DNA of 64,000 nt from the NCBI GenBank assembly GCA_048772705.1, contig JBLWGC010000140.1, forward strand, positions 186,001-250,000, read 5' to 3'. Below the pieces are notes generated by a model, which did no database searches, was not told the origin of the DNA, and saw only the letters and a program-made list of their open reading frames with translations. The stretch comes from Leidyana gryllorum EB-2025a. Its lineage: Eukaryota; Apicomplexa. A program made the translations under genes and the position numbers. This document shows positions 24,552-35,692 of the stretch, piece after piece (the stretch's first letter is position 1; the number at the start of each line of letters is the position of its first letter).

Positions 24552-27016
24552 ATGTGGCTGCCGCTCGTTTTGGGGTTGGCAACCCTATGCCATGGGAATC
24601 ACGCAGAAGTCCAAAGATCCGTCGAGCGCGTGGTGGCCACTCGCACTCTTGGCTGCCCTTTCCCCCAATCGATCCCGATACGATGGATCAACAAACATGG
24701 CGACTTCGAGAAGCGCGGCGTCATGGAACATCGCTTGCGAGAGTGCCCTCAGGCCGTCCGCATCGAAGGCCTCAATGCCTCAAATATCGCCCACATCCTA
24801 GATTACTTCCCAACTGAGGCCTTGCGACACACTATTAGTCATGCCGGTGAGCCCGTTGCCGGAAGTCTCGTAACATCTGAAATGTACACACAGATATGAC
24901 AAATCCCGATAGATTCGAGAAACGCCGGGCCAGAATCATAGAGGATCATCACTGGCGCCTAAGTGTACACAATGCTGTCCACCTCTACGTCAAACACAAA
25001 GGCTGCTCTCGTGCCACGGAGCTGGCCAACTCTCTGAGTCAAATTCATGCATTGCGTAGCGCGCTGGTGGAACTGAGCGACGCCGGTCGCCAACGACATG
25101 CTGAACAGAGCATGGGCTACATTTTGACCATCCACGATGATGTGCTGCTCTATCCCTCCTATCTGCACAGTCGGTTGCTTGAAGAGCTGCCGCTTCCGAT
25201 AGAACATCCCTGGGATGTTTTGCGTCTCGAACGAACTGAGGACGACACGGTTAATCTGCTCTATGAAATGGTGAGTATCAGACTGTAGAGATGCACAATT
25301 GCCGGTGGCTGCTTCGTGTGTGTCTCCGTCCGCACACACTAGTGTGCGAATCATTCTGTGATCCGTCAGGCGGAGCGCGACGGATTGATATTAGACAGTG
25401 CTGTACCGAGCCCCAATCAATGGAACTCCAGCATGTCCCTATGGACCGTCCGGGGTGCCTTGAGGCAGATCCAGAAGTTTTCGAATGAAAGTGATCCTAT
25501 ATTAAGTATGGCAAGACCCAGTGGTTTACGCAAGCACACCAAGTATGACTTGAAGCCTCGGGCGGTTTTGAACAAAGTATGTCGATGGGAAACGCCAGAC
25601 CCCGAGATGGGGTCTCTAACTGCTTATCCTATGTGGGGTACTCAAGCTATTCGAGCTGAGGGGAATTATTCAGCCATTGACGACATTCTGACAGCATCTG
25701 TGCACTACGAGTCCACACAGACGCGTGTCAGCATCGCTTTGACTTCCTATCAATTAAGCGAGGAGTGTTTGAAAGCCAAAGATGAATGTCAGATCAACCC
25801 AAAGATGACATACTTTGCTTTGCAACGCGTTCGGGATTGGCGTTCACAGCCTCGTACAGAGGAATTACGGGACTTTGAGGACTTGGAGGAGCGGATGCGA
25901 GAGCGGCCTATGATTTACTGGGCTCCCTTCCAACTGAATATGACCGAGTTACTCATGTCTCGTGCAGAGTACAATGAGATGATGAAGCGGCAGCACGCAT
26001 TGCATGACGATCATCACCATTATGAGTTACCCGATGCTGAGAAGCACGAGCATTTCCACATCATCGGTCACGAGTCGAAACACTATGAAGACGCTGAGGT
26101 ATATCACGAGGAGGATCAGCACATACATGACATCCAATCTCGTGAGATCTTGAAACACTTTTTTGATCATGATCATCTGCATTATGGAGCAGACGACCCC
26201 AGCCCACCCTTCGACCACATTGACGACTCTCATGACGATGGCCTCGTCCCCGCCGATAACATCCTACCACCCCCGCCATCTCCTGCTGACCTCAAGTCTC
26301 GCAAGAAGCGGAAGCGACGCTCTCACTCCCACGATTATGCGCACGAGCCCTTCTTTGCGGGTGAACTACATGGTCCCCACTCAAACGCCGTTAGCGACAC
26401 TGTCCTTCCTGAGCACTCAAAGAGGCACACAAGACGGTCCGCCACCAAGTCGGCTTCCGCGGCCGAACACGTTGACTCGTCGATAGAGCAACACGACGCG
26501 ATTATGGATCATCATGAGCTGACAGGAGATCACGATGTTTCCGATCACTCTCTGCAGCCAAGGCTGTCCACTGCTCATAGGTCTCGCAGGTTCCATCGCT
26601 CCAAAGGAACAAATGGAGGCAAGTCATCTGATTACCACTCAGCTGGCCCTGTCGAAGTGCCGGAAGGACGGCCCATGCCTCGTCATCATGCTCACCACCA
26701 TCGCTCAGCAGCGTCACCAGCCGAAGACCTCCACGACCACGAAGTGGCGGCTGAGGAGCCTCTCGACATTGAACGTCACAATCGGCGGCCGCTGGGTCAC
26801 GCGGTGAAAGGAGGTTTCTATCACTATGATCATAAAAATTCAGAGTCTGCTCCTGAGCCCGGATTTGGTGACCACAAAGACTTTGAGTTTGCACATCGAG
26901 GTGATAACTCTGTTGCTGGCGACATGGCTCCCGAGGTTCCGCCGTCCAAGTCAAAACGGGGGCGGCACGGCCACAGTTCTCGTCCTGCCTACCACCCGGC
27001 CCGCCCGTATATCTGA
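24552..27016 (+). CDS. GT25-like glycosyltransferase with signal peptide and His-rich tail, 772 aa
   Basis: Exons 24552-24846, 24894-25270 and 25370-27016; introns of 47 and 99 nt keep phase. The start MWLPLVLGLATLCHG is a clear signal peptide. Residues ~25-220 resemble family 25 glycosyltransferases (LPS/procollagen galactosyltransferase type): the early INKHGDFEKRGVMEHRL segment with its VRIEGLNAS continuation, then the SQIHALRSAL helix, then YILTIHDDVLLYPSYL in the position of the LVLEDDA..P strand with its acidic metal-binding pair, then PWDVLRLE. The remainder (about 430-770) is extremely rich in His with Asp/Glu and has basic clusters; it could bind divalent metal (inference). NMT and NES sequons are present. 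Expected location is the ER/Golgi lumen or outside the cell. It lies 28 nt after the giant gene's stop, on the same strand. The similarity is recognisable but distant. Confidence 0.58.
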
Positions 27017-27461
27017 GCTGCTGAGGACAAGGTGGGCCCGGTCCCTTTTCACCATTCGCCCTATCAAATAGCTAGGTGATGAGCACCACGGCGGGCAATT
27101 CGGTCCATTAATTCGTCACGGAACAGTGGATCTAGGTTGCCCACCTCGTTTGTTGTTTGCCGATCCGAGCAGGCTGGCCGGTCAGATCATTAAGTATGCA
27201 CAGATCGGTGTACTGATTACCAGCTGTCAAGCTGTCGTCTGTCTTAGCACGTGTGTGCGCGCGCGTGTGTGTATTTGTGTGTGTATCTGTGATAGTGATC
27301 TGGGTGGCCGATGGACGAAGCTAAGTATTTATAATATTCTGTTTGCTCAGAATCTGTCTGTGTAGTGGAAAGAGAAGCGAGTCGAACTGACAAATTTCTG
27401 GTGGTCAATTTATGGAATTCACTATTATTAACCTTTGTTGGTTGGTCGACTTGTCGTTTAA
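27017..27461. other. Convergent intergenic region with GT/GC microsatellite
   Basis: 445 nt between two convergent stop codons. It contains a GT/GC-rich tract around 27250-27295 and otherwise no open frame or structured RNA that I can support. It must hold both 3' untranslated regions. Confidence 0.5.
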
Positions 27462-29150
27462 CTAACGGGCTCTGGCGTTTTTGAGGAAGCTGCTGAAATC
27501 GAAGCCCAAACCGCCGCCGCCTGCTCCTGTTTCAGCGCCACTGGCAGCACTTTCGGCCCCGGTTGCTGCTGAGCCGAGACTACTTTCGGCGGCTGAGGAA
27601 CCCATACTGCTTTCGGCGCCGCTTGCCATACTACTTTCGGCACCATCGAGGGCCTCCTTTTCCTTCTTTTCAAATTCCTCCTTCATTTCCCGCTTCTCCT
27701 GCTCGAACTTTTGGGTTTGTTTCTCGAGTTCGGCTTGTAGTCGCTTGTTATAATCCGCTTCTTCCTGCCGTTTCATCTTGGCTGCTTGTTCCTCCTGAGC
27801 TCTCTTTCTCGCCGTTTTGTCAAAGAGACCTGCCAACACGGAAGCCTTGTTTCCGTCATTCTGGCCCCGCAGATTCGCCAGTGAGGCGAATCCTTTGAAT
27901 TTCGGAGCAGCAGAGGGTGCTGATGGGCCGGCTGGTCCACGAGCGACAGGTCTTCCACCACCTTCGGCACCCTCCGAGCTATATGTCTCACTGTTGGCCT
28001 CGTACGAGCCATAGTCGGATGAACCTTCTTGGCCTTCCTGCTGAGCGGCGGGTCTTGGTGCGTAAGCACGTTGCATTGGCATTTGTTGTTGTGCCATGGC
28101 GACTTGGGGTTGGATGAGGTATGCGTATTGTTGTGGTACGGGGCGCGCTTCAGCAAAGCCGTTGAGACCGCGTTCCACAAGATATCGACCGAGAGTCTCG
28201 CGATTCATTGGCTCGAACTGTGTGATCTGCCGATCTTCAATACCGACCTCCTCCAAATCTTTGGGATCAAATCTCGCACTGAATGGGTTTCTGACAGTTT
28301 TATCCTCCTCACCATTCTCTGGTGTCCCCTCCTCGCCGCCATTCAACCCCGTCGGTATCAAAGACTGCGCCAGCACCCGGGCTCGGCCTATAGCGTGCAA
28401 TCCCAGAGGCTCCACCTGCAGCCGTCTCTTGAATGGAATTGGGGCGGTATTCAGGAATATATTGGTCAACTGCGAGGAAGCCTGACGTTCGCCACGGGTG
28501 AGTTGAGGTTGACTCAGAGCGAGACATCCTGCGGTGGCCATACTGAGAGCGACAAACATCTGCTGATTCGAACTCAGAGGCTCTCGTCGACTCAATGTTA
28601 ACATCACTTGATTCCAGGCATCTTCTGCAGCATTGGTTAAAGTTAACTTCTCAGCTATGGTGACGAAATCGTCGACCTTTGTGTCAATACCGGTCAAAGA
28701 GAGTAGTTTTGACTCGGGAATCTGCGCTCCCAACTCAGAGACCCACGCTATGGGATTCGTTATATTCAGCTGGGGCGGTGGTAATCTGTTGTTTAAAGCC
28801 TCAACTGCAGCAGCTTGGACAGCTGCTACTTCCCTGGCACGGATCTCTGGCAACTTCGCCAGGTGGTTCACATGTTTGATGGCCGTTTGAGACGCATCCC
28901 CGTACCCAAAAAGCGTCGAGACTTTGCCAAAGTTCGCCCTCGAATACTGTTTGATCTTCCCATCCTTTCTCAATAAGTTTTCCAACTCATCGACCTTGTC
29001 GTCTGCCAACAGAAACCACGCAGAGTCTGGCACCTCGTTGACTGTGCTGGTCACTGGCAGAGCAAACGTATATAAGATTTCATGAGCTAACGATGGGATC
29101 GCTGCCCACTGAGAGCCTTTGACATCTCTCCCGCCATTCGGCAGTCGCAT
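27462..29150 (-). CDS. Unrecognised 562-aa protein with coiled coil and GAESS repeats
   Basis: Single exon. The ATG at 29150 (MRLPNGGRD) is the first in frame. Residues ~1-290 look like an all-helical globular domain (several amphipathic helices, few Gly/Pro). Residues ~290-410 are Gln/Pro/Gly-rich. Residues ~455-515 form a charged coiled coil (KRAQEEQAAKMKRQEEADYNKRLQ...). The tail is a short repeat of G-A-E-S-S-M / A-A-E-S-S-L units ending FDFSSFLKNARAR. No family recognised. The 30-nt gap from the EMC1 stop holds a T-rich tract and an AG. A nucleocapsid-like origin was considered and not supported. Confidence 0.72.
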   Translation of the reverse strand: MRLPNGGRDVKGSQWAAIPSLAHEILYTFALPVTSTVNEVPDSAWFLLADDKVDELENLLRKDGKIKQYSRANFGKVSTLFGYGDASQTAIKHVNHLAKLPEIRAREVAAVQAAAVEALNNRLPPPQLNITNPIAWVSELGAQIPESKLLSLTGIDTKVDDFVTIAEKLTLTNAAEDAWNQVMLTLSRREPLSSNQQMFVALSMATAGCLALSQPQLTRGERQASSQLTNIFLNTAPIPFKRRLQVEPLGLHAIGRARVLAQSLIPTGLNGGEEGTPENGEEDKTVRNPFSARFDPKDLEEVGIEDRQITQFEPMNRETLGRYLVERGLNGFAEARPVPQQYAYLIQPQVAMAQQQMPMQRAYAPRPAAQQEGQEGSSDYGSYEANSETYSSEGAEGGGRPVARGPAGPSAPSAAPKFKGFASLANLRGQNDGNKASVLAGLFDKTARKRAQEEQAAKMKRQEEADYNKRLQAELEKQTQKFEQEKREMKEEFEKKEKEALDGAESSMASGAESSMGSSAAESSLGSAATGAESAASGAETGAGGGGLGFDFSSFLKNARAR

Positions 29151-29180
29151 TATTTTTATTTTGCCACTCAAAACAAAAAG

Positions 29181-30678
29181 TTACTCCCAAGCATCTTTTT
29201 TGCCCTTTCCCCGCAAGCGCCAAAAAACATACACAGAAGCACCCAGCAATAATCCCAGACTGCCCAACGTGCTCGAAACACTGTAGGATGACGGCATACT
29301 GTCAAACCCCTACAACCAAAATTTGCACACACGGAGACACGGAACACACAAACATCACGCAATTTGTGGACACATAGATCTTACTTGTGCTGGTCGGTAA
29401 ATCACGCTTTCCGTCAGACTCTCGCTGATAATTTGGCATTCCGTTGCACTCTCCCGATGAGTTGGAATGCACTCGAAACTCCAAATTGGTCCGTTCTGTG
29501 GAGTAGTCAGGTCACAAGCCGATCACCTCCTCACACAACCCACCTGATAGTGTTCGATAAAGTCGACCGGCTGGAATTCCAGATAGCTGTCATATGGAGG
29601 CACGTCATTGTCCAGCATCGTTCCCATTCCATCTTGATCAGCGTTTGCAGCGTCCGCTAGCGGAGGAGGGATCGGGCGTCGGGCGCTGAGCAGTTTGGGT
29701 GGAATGGCGCTGAGAAGGCCGGTCTCAGTGGATACAGCAACCAATGTTTGGGGAGTGATCCAGGCGTTGGTGTGAGTGAAAGCCACGGCATCGAAGGATG
29801 CGGTACCGAGACTGAACGTTTCATCAAAAATCACCAAACCCTCCACCGACTCTTCGGCGTCTTCAGTGGGGGGCACCAGAGTCGGTTTGTTACTGCTCGA
29901 CTTTGGCAGCCAACTGGCCAGTCGGTCTGTTTGGAATAGAGAGTTAGTGTGGGCTGAACGGTCGCCAGACGGGCTTACTTTGCTTCTTGTGGGAGGAGAA
30001 GACTTCGGTCAATCGAAGTTCCATTCGACGGTCTCTAACATTCTCGTAGATGACAGCGATGCGGTTTCCTTCCATAAGCAAATGGTCGACTGATCGCGCG
30101 TCCTCTGGAAGCAGTTGGCGATAGACAATATCCCCATTTTCCATATCCAGCAGAGAGACACTGAGACGCTTCGATGCCTTTTCTTCTGTAACGATAGCAG
30201 CCACTCCATTGAGACAGAGCCCTTGGAGGATAGACTCATCTTTTCGCTTCCGCGTCACCCTCATATTCGAGCAGTCAGCATAGGGCCGTGCGAAAGCTGT
30301 GAAGAGGATTTGGGGTGAGTGTGTCCATGGACGGCCGAAGGATGCACCGTTGGCGCGGAAATATCATTACTCACCCACGATATTATCAAACTGCAATTGC
30401 CAGAACGGCGTAACGGAAGCCATGTGTTTGTCGGGGTTGAGACTCAATTGATAGCTGCCCCATACGGTGCGAGTGATGGGTCCTGTGACTCTGTGAACAT
30501 TGGTGTCCTGGGTGTGTGGACCGCTAAAGCCAAAGTATGGTATCTCGTTTGTGGAAGCAGATGCGAGGGCGTTGCGGGAGACTGCGAAACCCTCGAGGAA
30601 GCACAGAATATCGTCAATATTGCCCTGTGACAGGACTTGGGACGCCTCAGTCAGCAACGGGGCTGCACAAACAGACAT
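29181..30678 (-). CDS. EMC1-like ER membrane complex subunit, N-terminally short (414 aa), five exons
   Basis: Exons 30678-30375, 30296-29979, 29926-29544, 29495-29385, 29309-29181; phases agree. The C-terminal half follows EMC1 (the DUF1620 region): SVSLLDMENGDIVYRQ, LAVSTETGLLSAIPPKLLSARRPIPPP, then PYDSYLEFQPVDFIEHYQ, equivalent to the PRALLDPRRP ... PY..........INYNQ stretch of animal and fungal EMC1. One transmembrane helix near the end (STLGSLGLLLGASVYVFW) and a basic KGKKDAWE tail follow. EMC1 is the large lumenal subunit of the EMC insertase. Animal and fungal forms are 900-1,000 residues with two lumenal beta-propellers. Here the first ATG lies 35 nt after the casein kinase stop, so most of the propeller region is absent. 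No signal peptide is visible at this start. The short form, or a missing upstream exon, is the main uncertainty. Confidence 0.68.
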
Positions 30679-30713
30679 CCTCCGGGTTTTGGTGCGCAAA
30701 AAAGAAGCTACAA

Positions 30714-32133
30714 CTACCGCTGTTCTTCGACTTCAGCCTGTTATATGTAAGACAGAGATCATATCACATCAGCCACTCTGCCCCATTACTCACCCTTATT
30801 GGGTCAAAAAACGGGTGCTGCATCGCTTCCTGTGGAAGGATGCGCTGCGTGTGATCGTATACGAGCATCTTGTCAATCAGATCGATAGCATCACCAGACG
30901 CCAAATGGTGATTCTCAGGTTTAACAAATGCAGTCCAAGGCTTCCGTGGATATCTGTTTGGAGGCCGAGACTAATCACAAGACGCACGCCGCCAGAACTC
31001 ACCCTTCCAAAGTGTGCTCGTCGTAGTGACTGTCGAGCTGCAGCTTGTACTTGTCCACATAGGCGAAAAGACCCTCAGAACCTGCAGCAGAGAAGACTTG
31101 AAGAGGCAAACGCTGCGGATAGCCTCCACTCACCCATCACCTTTGCAATCTTCACCAGTTGATCGTAATTGTCATGACCGTAAAAGAAGGGCTCACGCTT
31201 GAAAACCTGCGAATCAAGAGAGATCAATTTGAGTGTGACACGGGGTAAATTTCGAGGCGCAAGCGGTGAAACTGGCATCTGACGGCACAAACACACACAC
31301 ACACGGTATGGCGCACTCACACACATTACGGCGCACTCACACACATTACGGCGTACTCAGACACAGCACACACAGCACACACTCGCTGGAGATACAGGTA
31401 GGGTGTAACCGAAACTTACCAGGCCAGCAAGGACGCAGCCTAGAGACCAAATGTCTAGTGAATAGTCGTATAGTTGGAGGTCGACAAGGAGTTCGGGTCC
31501 TTTGTAATAGCGTGAGGCAACCCGGACATTGTATTCGCGTCCTGGGTGGTAGAACTCGGCGAGTCCCCAGTCAATTAGGCGAAGTTTGCGATTAGCATGA
31601 TCAATCATGACGTTATGGGGTTTAACGTCTCTGTGCATGATTCCTCTGGAGTGGCAGAAGTCGAGTGCCCTGAGTATTTGATAGATATAATAGCGTATGT
31701 CATAGCCACTGAGTTTAGGGTAGAGTGTCTTGAAGTCGACATTATTGACCTTCTCGGTGATGAGGCTGGGAGTTCTACTGACGGGGTCTTTTACAATGTC
31801 AATGAGCTCGACGATGTTGGGTCCTCCTCGAAGGTTCTGCAGGATCTTTATTTCCCGCTTGATTTTCTTCTTCTTGACGGGTTTGAGGATTTTCACGACA
31901 CACGGCCGTTCGGTACCACCCCGCAGACAGACTGCATCAAAGACTTCCGAGTACTTTCCGCGCCCGATTTTCTTGATGACCTCGAAATCCGTCGGAGCGC
32001 TCCATTGCACTGGTGCATTCTCGTAGTCCCAATACTCCCGCGGCATCTGCTCATTGACGTTTGCGTAGTACCGAGGCAGAGGGACTGGTGCCCCGCCCGC
32101 CGTGCGAGGGGTCTGCAAGGTGTTGTACTCCAT
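30714..32133 (-). CDS. Casein kinase 2 catalytic subunit alpha, 349 aa, five exons
   Basis: Exons 32133-31420, 31206-31134, 31081-31003, 30953-30794, 30737-30714; phases agree. Near-consensus CK2 alpha: GRGKYSEVF glycine loop, the basic [15 protein letters not shown] cluster, [26 protein letters not shown] catalytic loop, DWG in place of DFG (diagnostic of CK2), [19 protein letters not shown] activation segment, CVLAGL / [19 protein letters not shown], and closing [11 protein letters not shown]. Constitutive acidophilic Ser/Thr kinase of nucleus and cytoplasm. Length fits the family (330-390). The first intron (212 nt) is longer than usual and carries a GTGT-rich tandem repeat around 31285-31370. 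Start ATG 32133, only 29 nt from the divergent golgin start. Confidence 0.96.
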
Positions 32134-32162
32134 AAACTCCGCCAAAAAAGAAAAGACTATTT
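32134..32162. promoter_or_regulatory. 29-bp gap between divergent start codons (CK2 alpha / golgin)
   Basis: The CK2 alpha ATG (complement of 32131-32133) and the golgin ATG (32163-32165) point away from each other with 29 bp between. The gap is A-rich on the plus strand. Either the two transcripts overlap in antisense, or the 5' ends are supplied by trans-splicing. Confidence 0.5.
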
Positions 32163-33987
32163 ATGAATGAACTTGAGCGCCTCCAGAAGCGCCTCGATGT
32201 TGCAGAGAAGAAGGCCGCTCGGCTCAAGGAGATAGCCATTCAGGCCAAAGTATTGGAAAAGGAGCGCGATGCCGTTCTCAATCTATTGTTAACCCGTCTG
32301 CCAGACACTCAAACACCACCATATACATTGCTCACTGCTGTGCAACACTTGCTGCTGCTCGACACACACTCGACTGTCACTCAACAACAAGAGGGTGCTG
32401 CTGCTATTAAAGAAGGAGACGGCCACTCATCAATCCCAACACCGCCGTCTCCTTCGGCCCCTCCCGAGAAAAGGAGACCCCAACTATCAGTGGCAAAGCC
32501 GATCTCTCTATCCATCACCGCCACTGCGACGCCCTCCCCACCCTCCTCTCCCTCGGATTTGGTCACACGCTTGCAGTCAGAGACGGCTCGTCTCAAAGAA
32601 GAAGCGGTAGTGACCAAACAGAACTTCCAGACGATTCTGGATGTAAAGGAACAGGAACTCGATAGTTTACAGTCCACCAATCGGGCGATCAAAGCCGAGT
32701 TTGACAACACTGCCCGCCTCAATAAACAATTGAACGATCACATATCCTTCCTCGAAAACGAGCTCGCCATACGCAAACTCGAAGTCGAGCGTGCCAACGA
32801 GGCCAATCGGCTCGCCCAAGATGAGATCGTCACTCTCAAACAAGCGGCCCTCGTTCTCCCGTCTCCCGGATATCTAACTGCTCTCGACCTGTCCACAGAC
32901 TCTCGTCAAAACTCTAAACAGACTCAAGCAACCGACTCGGCGGCCGCATTAGGAGAGCCGTCTCCTCAATATGAGGGAGGAGGAATAAGTCCCCCGACTA
33001 TGGAGAGGCGCCAGGGCTCCGATGCCGCTGCTAAAAATGACGTCTCAGTCCCAACAATGCGCCCTCCGTCTACGTTGGCTAAGCATCTCATCTCGGTTTA
33101 CTTGGAGCCCTCGGCCGCCGCCTCACCGGCCGTCTCCTCCTCCTCAGACTCGGCTGTGATGACACGCAGTGATCCCGCGCCCAACGGGGGGGTGCCGACT
33201 ATACTCTCGTCGCTCCCGAGTTCCACTCCGACGTCGAGCGCTGCCGAAGGCGAGTCTGGAATGGTCTCTGTCAGATCACTGGACCATCTCCCGTCTCAGA
33301 CGGAGACGGTGGCCGATATACGAAGTCAGCTCCAAAAGGTGAGACTCTTTGAGGCGGACTATCGATCTTTATCGCTTTCCAGCTGGAAGCAGTGCTGAGA
33401 GCTAAAAATGTGGTGATAGAAAAGCTAAATCGACGCATCAGGAATCTCGGTGAGTCAAAGTAAAGAAGAAAGCAGTAAAGTCACTCCCCAACAAGTCAAC
33501 AAATCACTCCCCAACAAGTCACTCCCCAACAAGTCACTCTTCTCCCCCCCCCCTTTTCATTTGCCGCTCGCCTGCAGAATCGGAAGACGCGATTGATGTG
33601 ACAGTGAAGCGAATGGCGGAGAGAGAGATGCGGTACGAGAGAGAGGTGGGTCGGCTGAAGTTAGAGGGAGAGCGGTATCGATCTCAAGTGAATCGGTTGA
33701 AAATGGAGTTAGAGGCGTATCGGTCGGTCAGCGGCGAGTGTGACAATGATATTACTGAGGGCGGCAGTGGGGAGGCATCTTCTTCATCGGCTGGCGGGGG
33801 GGTTATGAATGTGGTAGATTTTCGATATCTACAGCGCGTTGTGCCTCAATATCTGTTAATGGAGAAGCGGGGTGAGCAGCAGATGGCGACGGCTTTGCTG
33901 CCGGTGATCTGTGCGTTGCTGAGAATCCCTGGGGAAAGTGTTAAAGAGATTCTGGCTGGGCAGAAAATCCCTCTGCCCCGTTTTTGA
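32163..33987 (+). CDS. GRIP-domain golgin-like coiled-coil protein, 550 aa, three exons
   Basis: Exons 32163-33338, 33383-33449, 33578-33987; phases agree. Coiled coil from residue 1 (MNELERLQKRLDVAEKKAARLKEI) and again at ~130-230 and ~385-450, separated by Ser/Pro-rich linkers. Residues ~490-545 match the GRIP domain: FRYLQRVVPQYLLMEKRGEQQMATALLPVICALLRIPGES, with the aromatic-leucine pair and the LLPVI core. GRIP domains bind Arl1 at the trans-Golgi, so a peripheral Golgi tether is the likely role. The second intron (128 nt) is mostly a short tandem repeat. The F-box-like gene follows after 33 nt on the same strand. Confidence 0.8.
33485..33541 (+). repeat. Tandem repeat inside golgin intron 2
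   Basis: About 3.5 copies of a unit containing CAACAAGTCACTCCCC, lying wholly within the intron 33450-33577 and ending in a C-rich polypyrimidine tract before the CTGCAG acceptor. It explains why this intron is two to three times longer than its neighbours. Confidence 0.75.
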
Positions 33988-34020
33988 AAACCACACATCT
34001 CCTGTTTGTTGTTGCTGCCA

Positions 34021-35655
34021 ATGTTTAGATCACCGCCAACAGTACCGAGCTGCGAGATCGCGCCGTCTGTTAGTGGGGGAGGGCAAGAGAGTGAAGATTC
34101 TATAACGACTGTGTTGAGACGCAACTGGCTCAAAATCATGCCAGATGAGTTACGGATGGAGATCATATCGTATCTGGGAGATCCCTTGGATATATTGGGA
34201 GCCATTTACGGCCTCCATCCGGAATCTCTGAGACTTCAGCGTCAGTCATCATCTTCTGCGACTACCAGACTTTCGAGACCAATACCTCTCAGCCCCTCCG
34301 AGTACAAGCATTTGGCCCTCCTATGGACCCGAAGGACTGTGGCTGATAAGTGGTGGCGCGGGAGACCTGTTGTCGACAATACCCACAACGTCCCTCCGCC
34401 AACAATAACAATACTTCACTCCCCCTACGGCCGGGAGATAAAGACTTTAGATCAACAAGACTTGGACGGAGACGAGAATGAGCCGGAGTCTCCGTCTTCG
34501 TCTTCGCTGCCATCGTGTGTGGTTAGACTTTATATCTGTGAACGACGACTGTGTCGCGAGATCAATGATGGACGTTGGCGTCTACCTCGCACGGACCTCC
34601 CGACAGTGTTTGTCGCGGTCATGACGTGGATAGGACGATTCTTGCGAATGATTGAATCTCACATTGGGGGCATTAAAATCAAGAAATCAGTCGAGTTGAG
34701 TTTGGTTCTTTTGCGACGAATGCGGACGCTAATACCCGCCGAATTGATTCTGCAAACTTGTCGACGCCAGCTTCAACCTCTTCTGACCGAACTTGAGATC
34801 AGAGACACCCCTGTCCCAAAAGTTGCCGTCTCTGTCGACTCGAGTTCAACTGCATCGACACGACAGTATCCCTCGCAACACAAAGTGTTTGCGTCTCAAT
34901 CGTCGTTGGGGAGTCTCCAACGACGGTCGTACGGCGCCGAATACAGTCGTGTGGGTGCTCATCGCGGCAGTTTGAGTACGGGCACAGCAGGGGGGTCGGT
35001 TGGGGCTCTGTCAGAGTCCTTGTCGTCGTCTGGTATATCTCTCGACGGGACTATCAGTTCAGATGAGGATTTCGACGAGGACGACGATTTCCATCAAGGC
35101 GGTGCTTGGCTGGCGGCACGTCACTATCAGTATCTGGAAGGTGTAAAGCACCTGGCCTTTATGGTCAGAGACAATGACCCGTTACTGCGGGTGGTTGCGC
35201 AGAGTCAATGGGACTCACTCGAGTCCATAGAGTTACACACAATGTTCAATGTGGGCGGTTTGCGCACGGGAAACGGCTTATCGTATTTGTTGGACGCTAT
35301 CAGTAACGTTCCTAATCTGGTGGTCGAGATCTATCTCGATCCGCGGGGAGACGCCCCAGTGACTTGGAAAAGAGCCATCAGCTTGTTGACGCACGGATCG
35401 TCTGTCAAAGTGTTTCTGGGGGCTGCAGGGATCTCTGTCGATATGGTGGAACGCGCACTCAAGGATCCAAGTGGTAACACCGCTGTTTTGGACTACATAG
35501 AGTTCCTGGCGGAGAGTGTGAAAGGCTTCGTTCCCGACCACAATCACCAGGTAGAGCTCGGCTACTTTCTCTGTCGCAAAGATGAGCCCTCTCCCCCGCC
35601 CAACCCACTCCTCCGACCCCACTATTACTCTTTCACCAAAAGATTTGCCACTTAG
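34021..35655 (+). CDS. F-box-like protein, 544 aa
   Basis: Single exon, ATG 34021. Residues ~36-66 contain MPDELRMEIISYLGDPLDILGAIYG, matching the F-box core (LPDEL...I..YL...DL......V), which binds Skp1 in SCF ubiquitin ligases. The following ~470 residues have no repeat I recognise as LRR or Kelch. A Ser-rich acidic spacer (about 265-350) separates two helical parts. By analogy the C-terminal part would recruit substrate (inference). It starts 33 nt after the golgin stop and ends 37 nt from the convergent M50 gene. Confidence 0.6.
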   Translation: MFRSPPTVPSCEIAPSVSGGGQESEDSITTVLRRNWLKIMPDELRMEIISYLGDPLDILGAIYGLHPESLRLQRQSSSSATTRLSRPIPLSPSEYKHLALLWTRRTVADKWWRGRPVVDNTHNVPPPTITILHSPYGREIKTLDQQDLDGDENEPESPSSSSLPSCVVRLYICERRLCREINDGRWRLPRTDLPTVFVAVMTWIGRFLRMIESHIGGIKIKKSVELSLVLLRRMRTLIPAELILQTCRRQLQPLLTELEIRDTPVPKVAVSVDSSSTASTRQYPSQHKVFASQSSLGSLQRRSYGAEYSRVGAHRGSLSTGTAGGSVGALSESLSSSGISLDGTISSDEDFDEDDDFHQGGAWLAARHYQYLEGVKHLAFMVRDNDPLLRVVAQSQWDSLESIELHTMFNVGGLRTGNGLSYLLDAISNVPNLVVEIYLDPRGDAPVTWKRAISLLTHGSSVKVFLGAAGISVDMVERALKDPSGNTAVLDYIEFLAESVKGFVPDHNHQVELGYFLCRKDEPSPPPNPLLRPHYYSFTKRFAT

Positions 35656-35692
35656 TATTTAGAGCCACTGGACAGATACACGACTTTTGTAA

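Noticed and set aside
7979-29150. An integrated virus or giant mobile element built from the giant gene and the 562-aa protein
   Set aside because: The giant gene has five ordinary short introns, and no polymerase, integrase, packaging ATPase, capsid hallmark or terminal repeat is visible. The 562-aa protein matches no viral family I can recognise.
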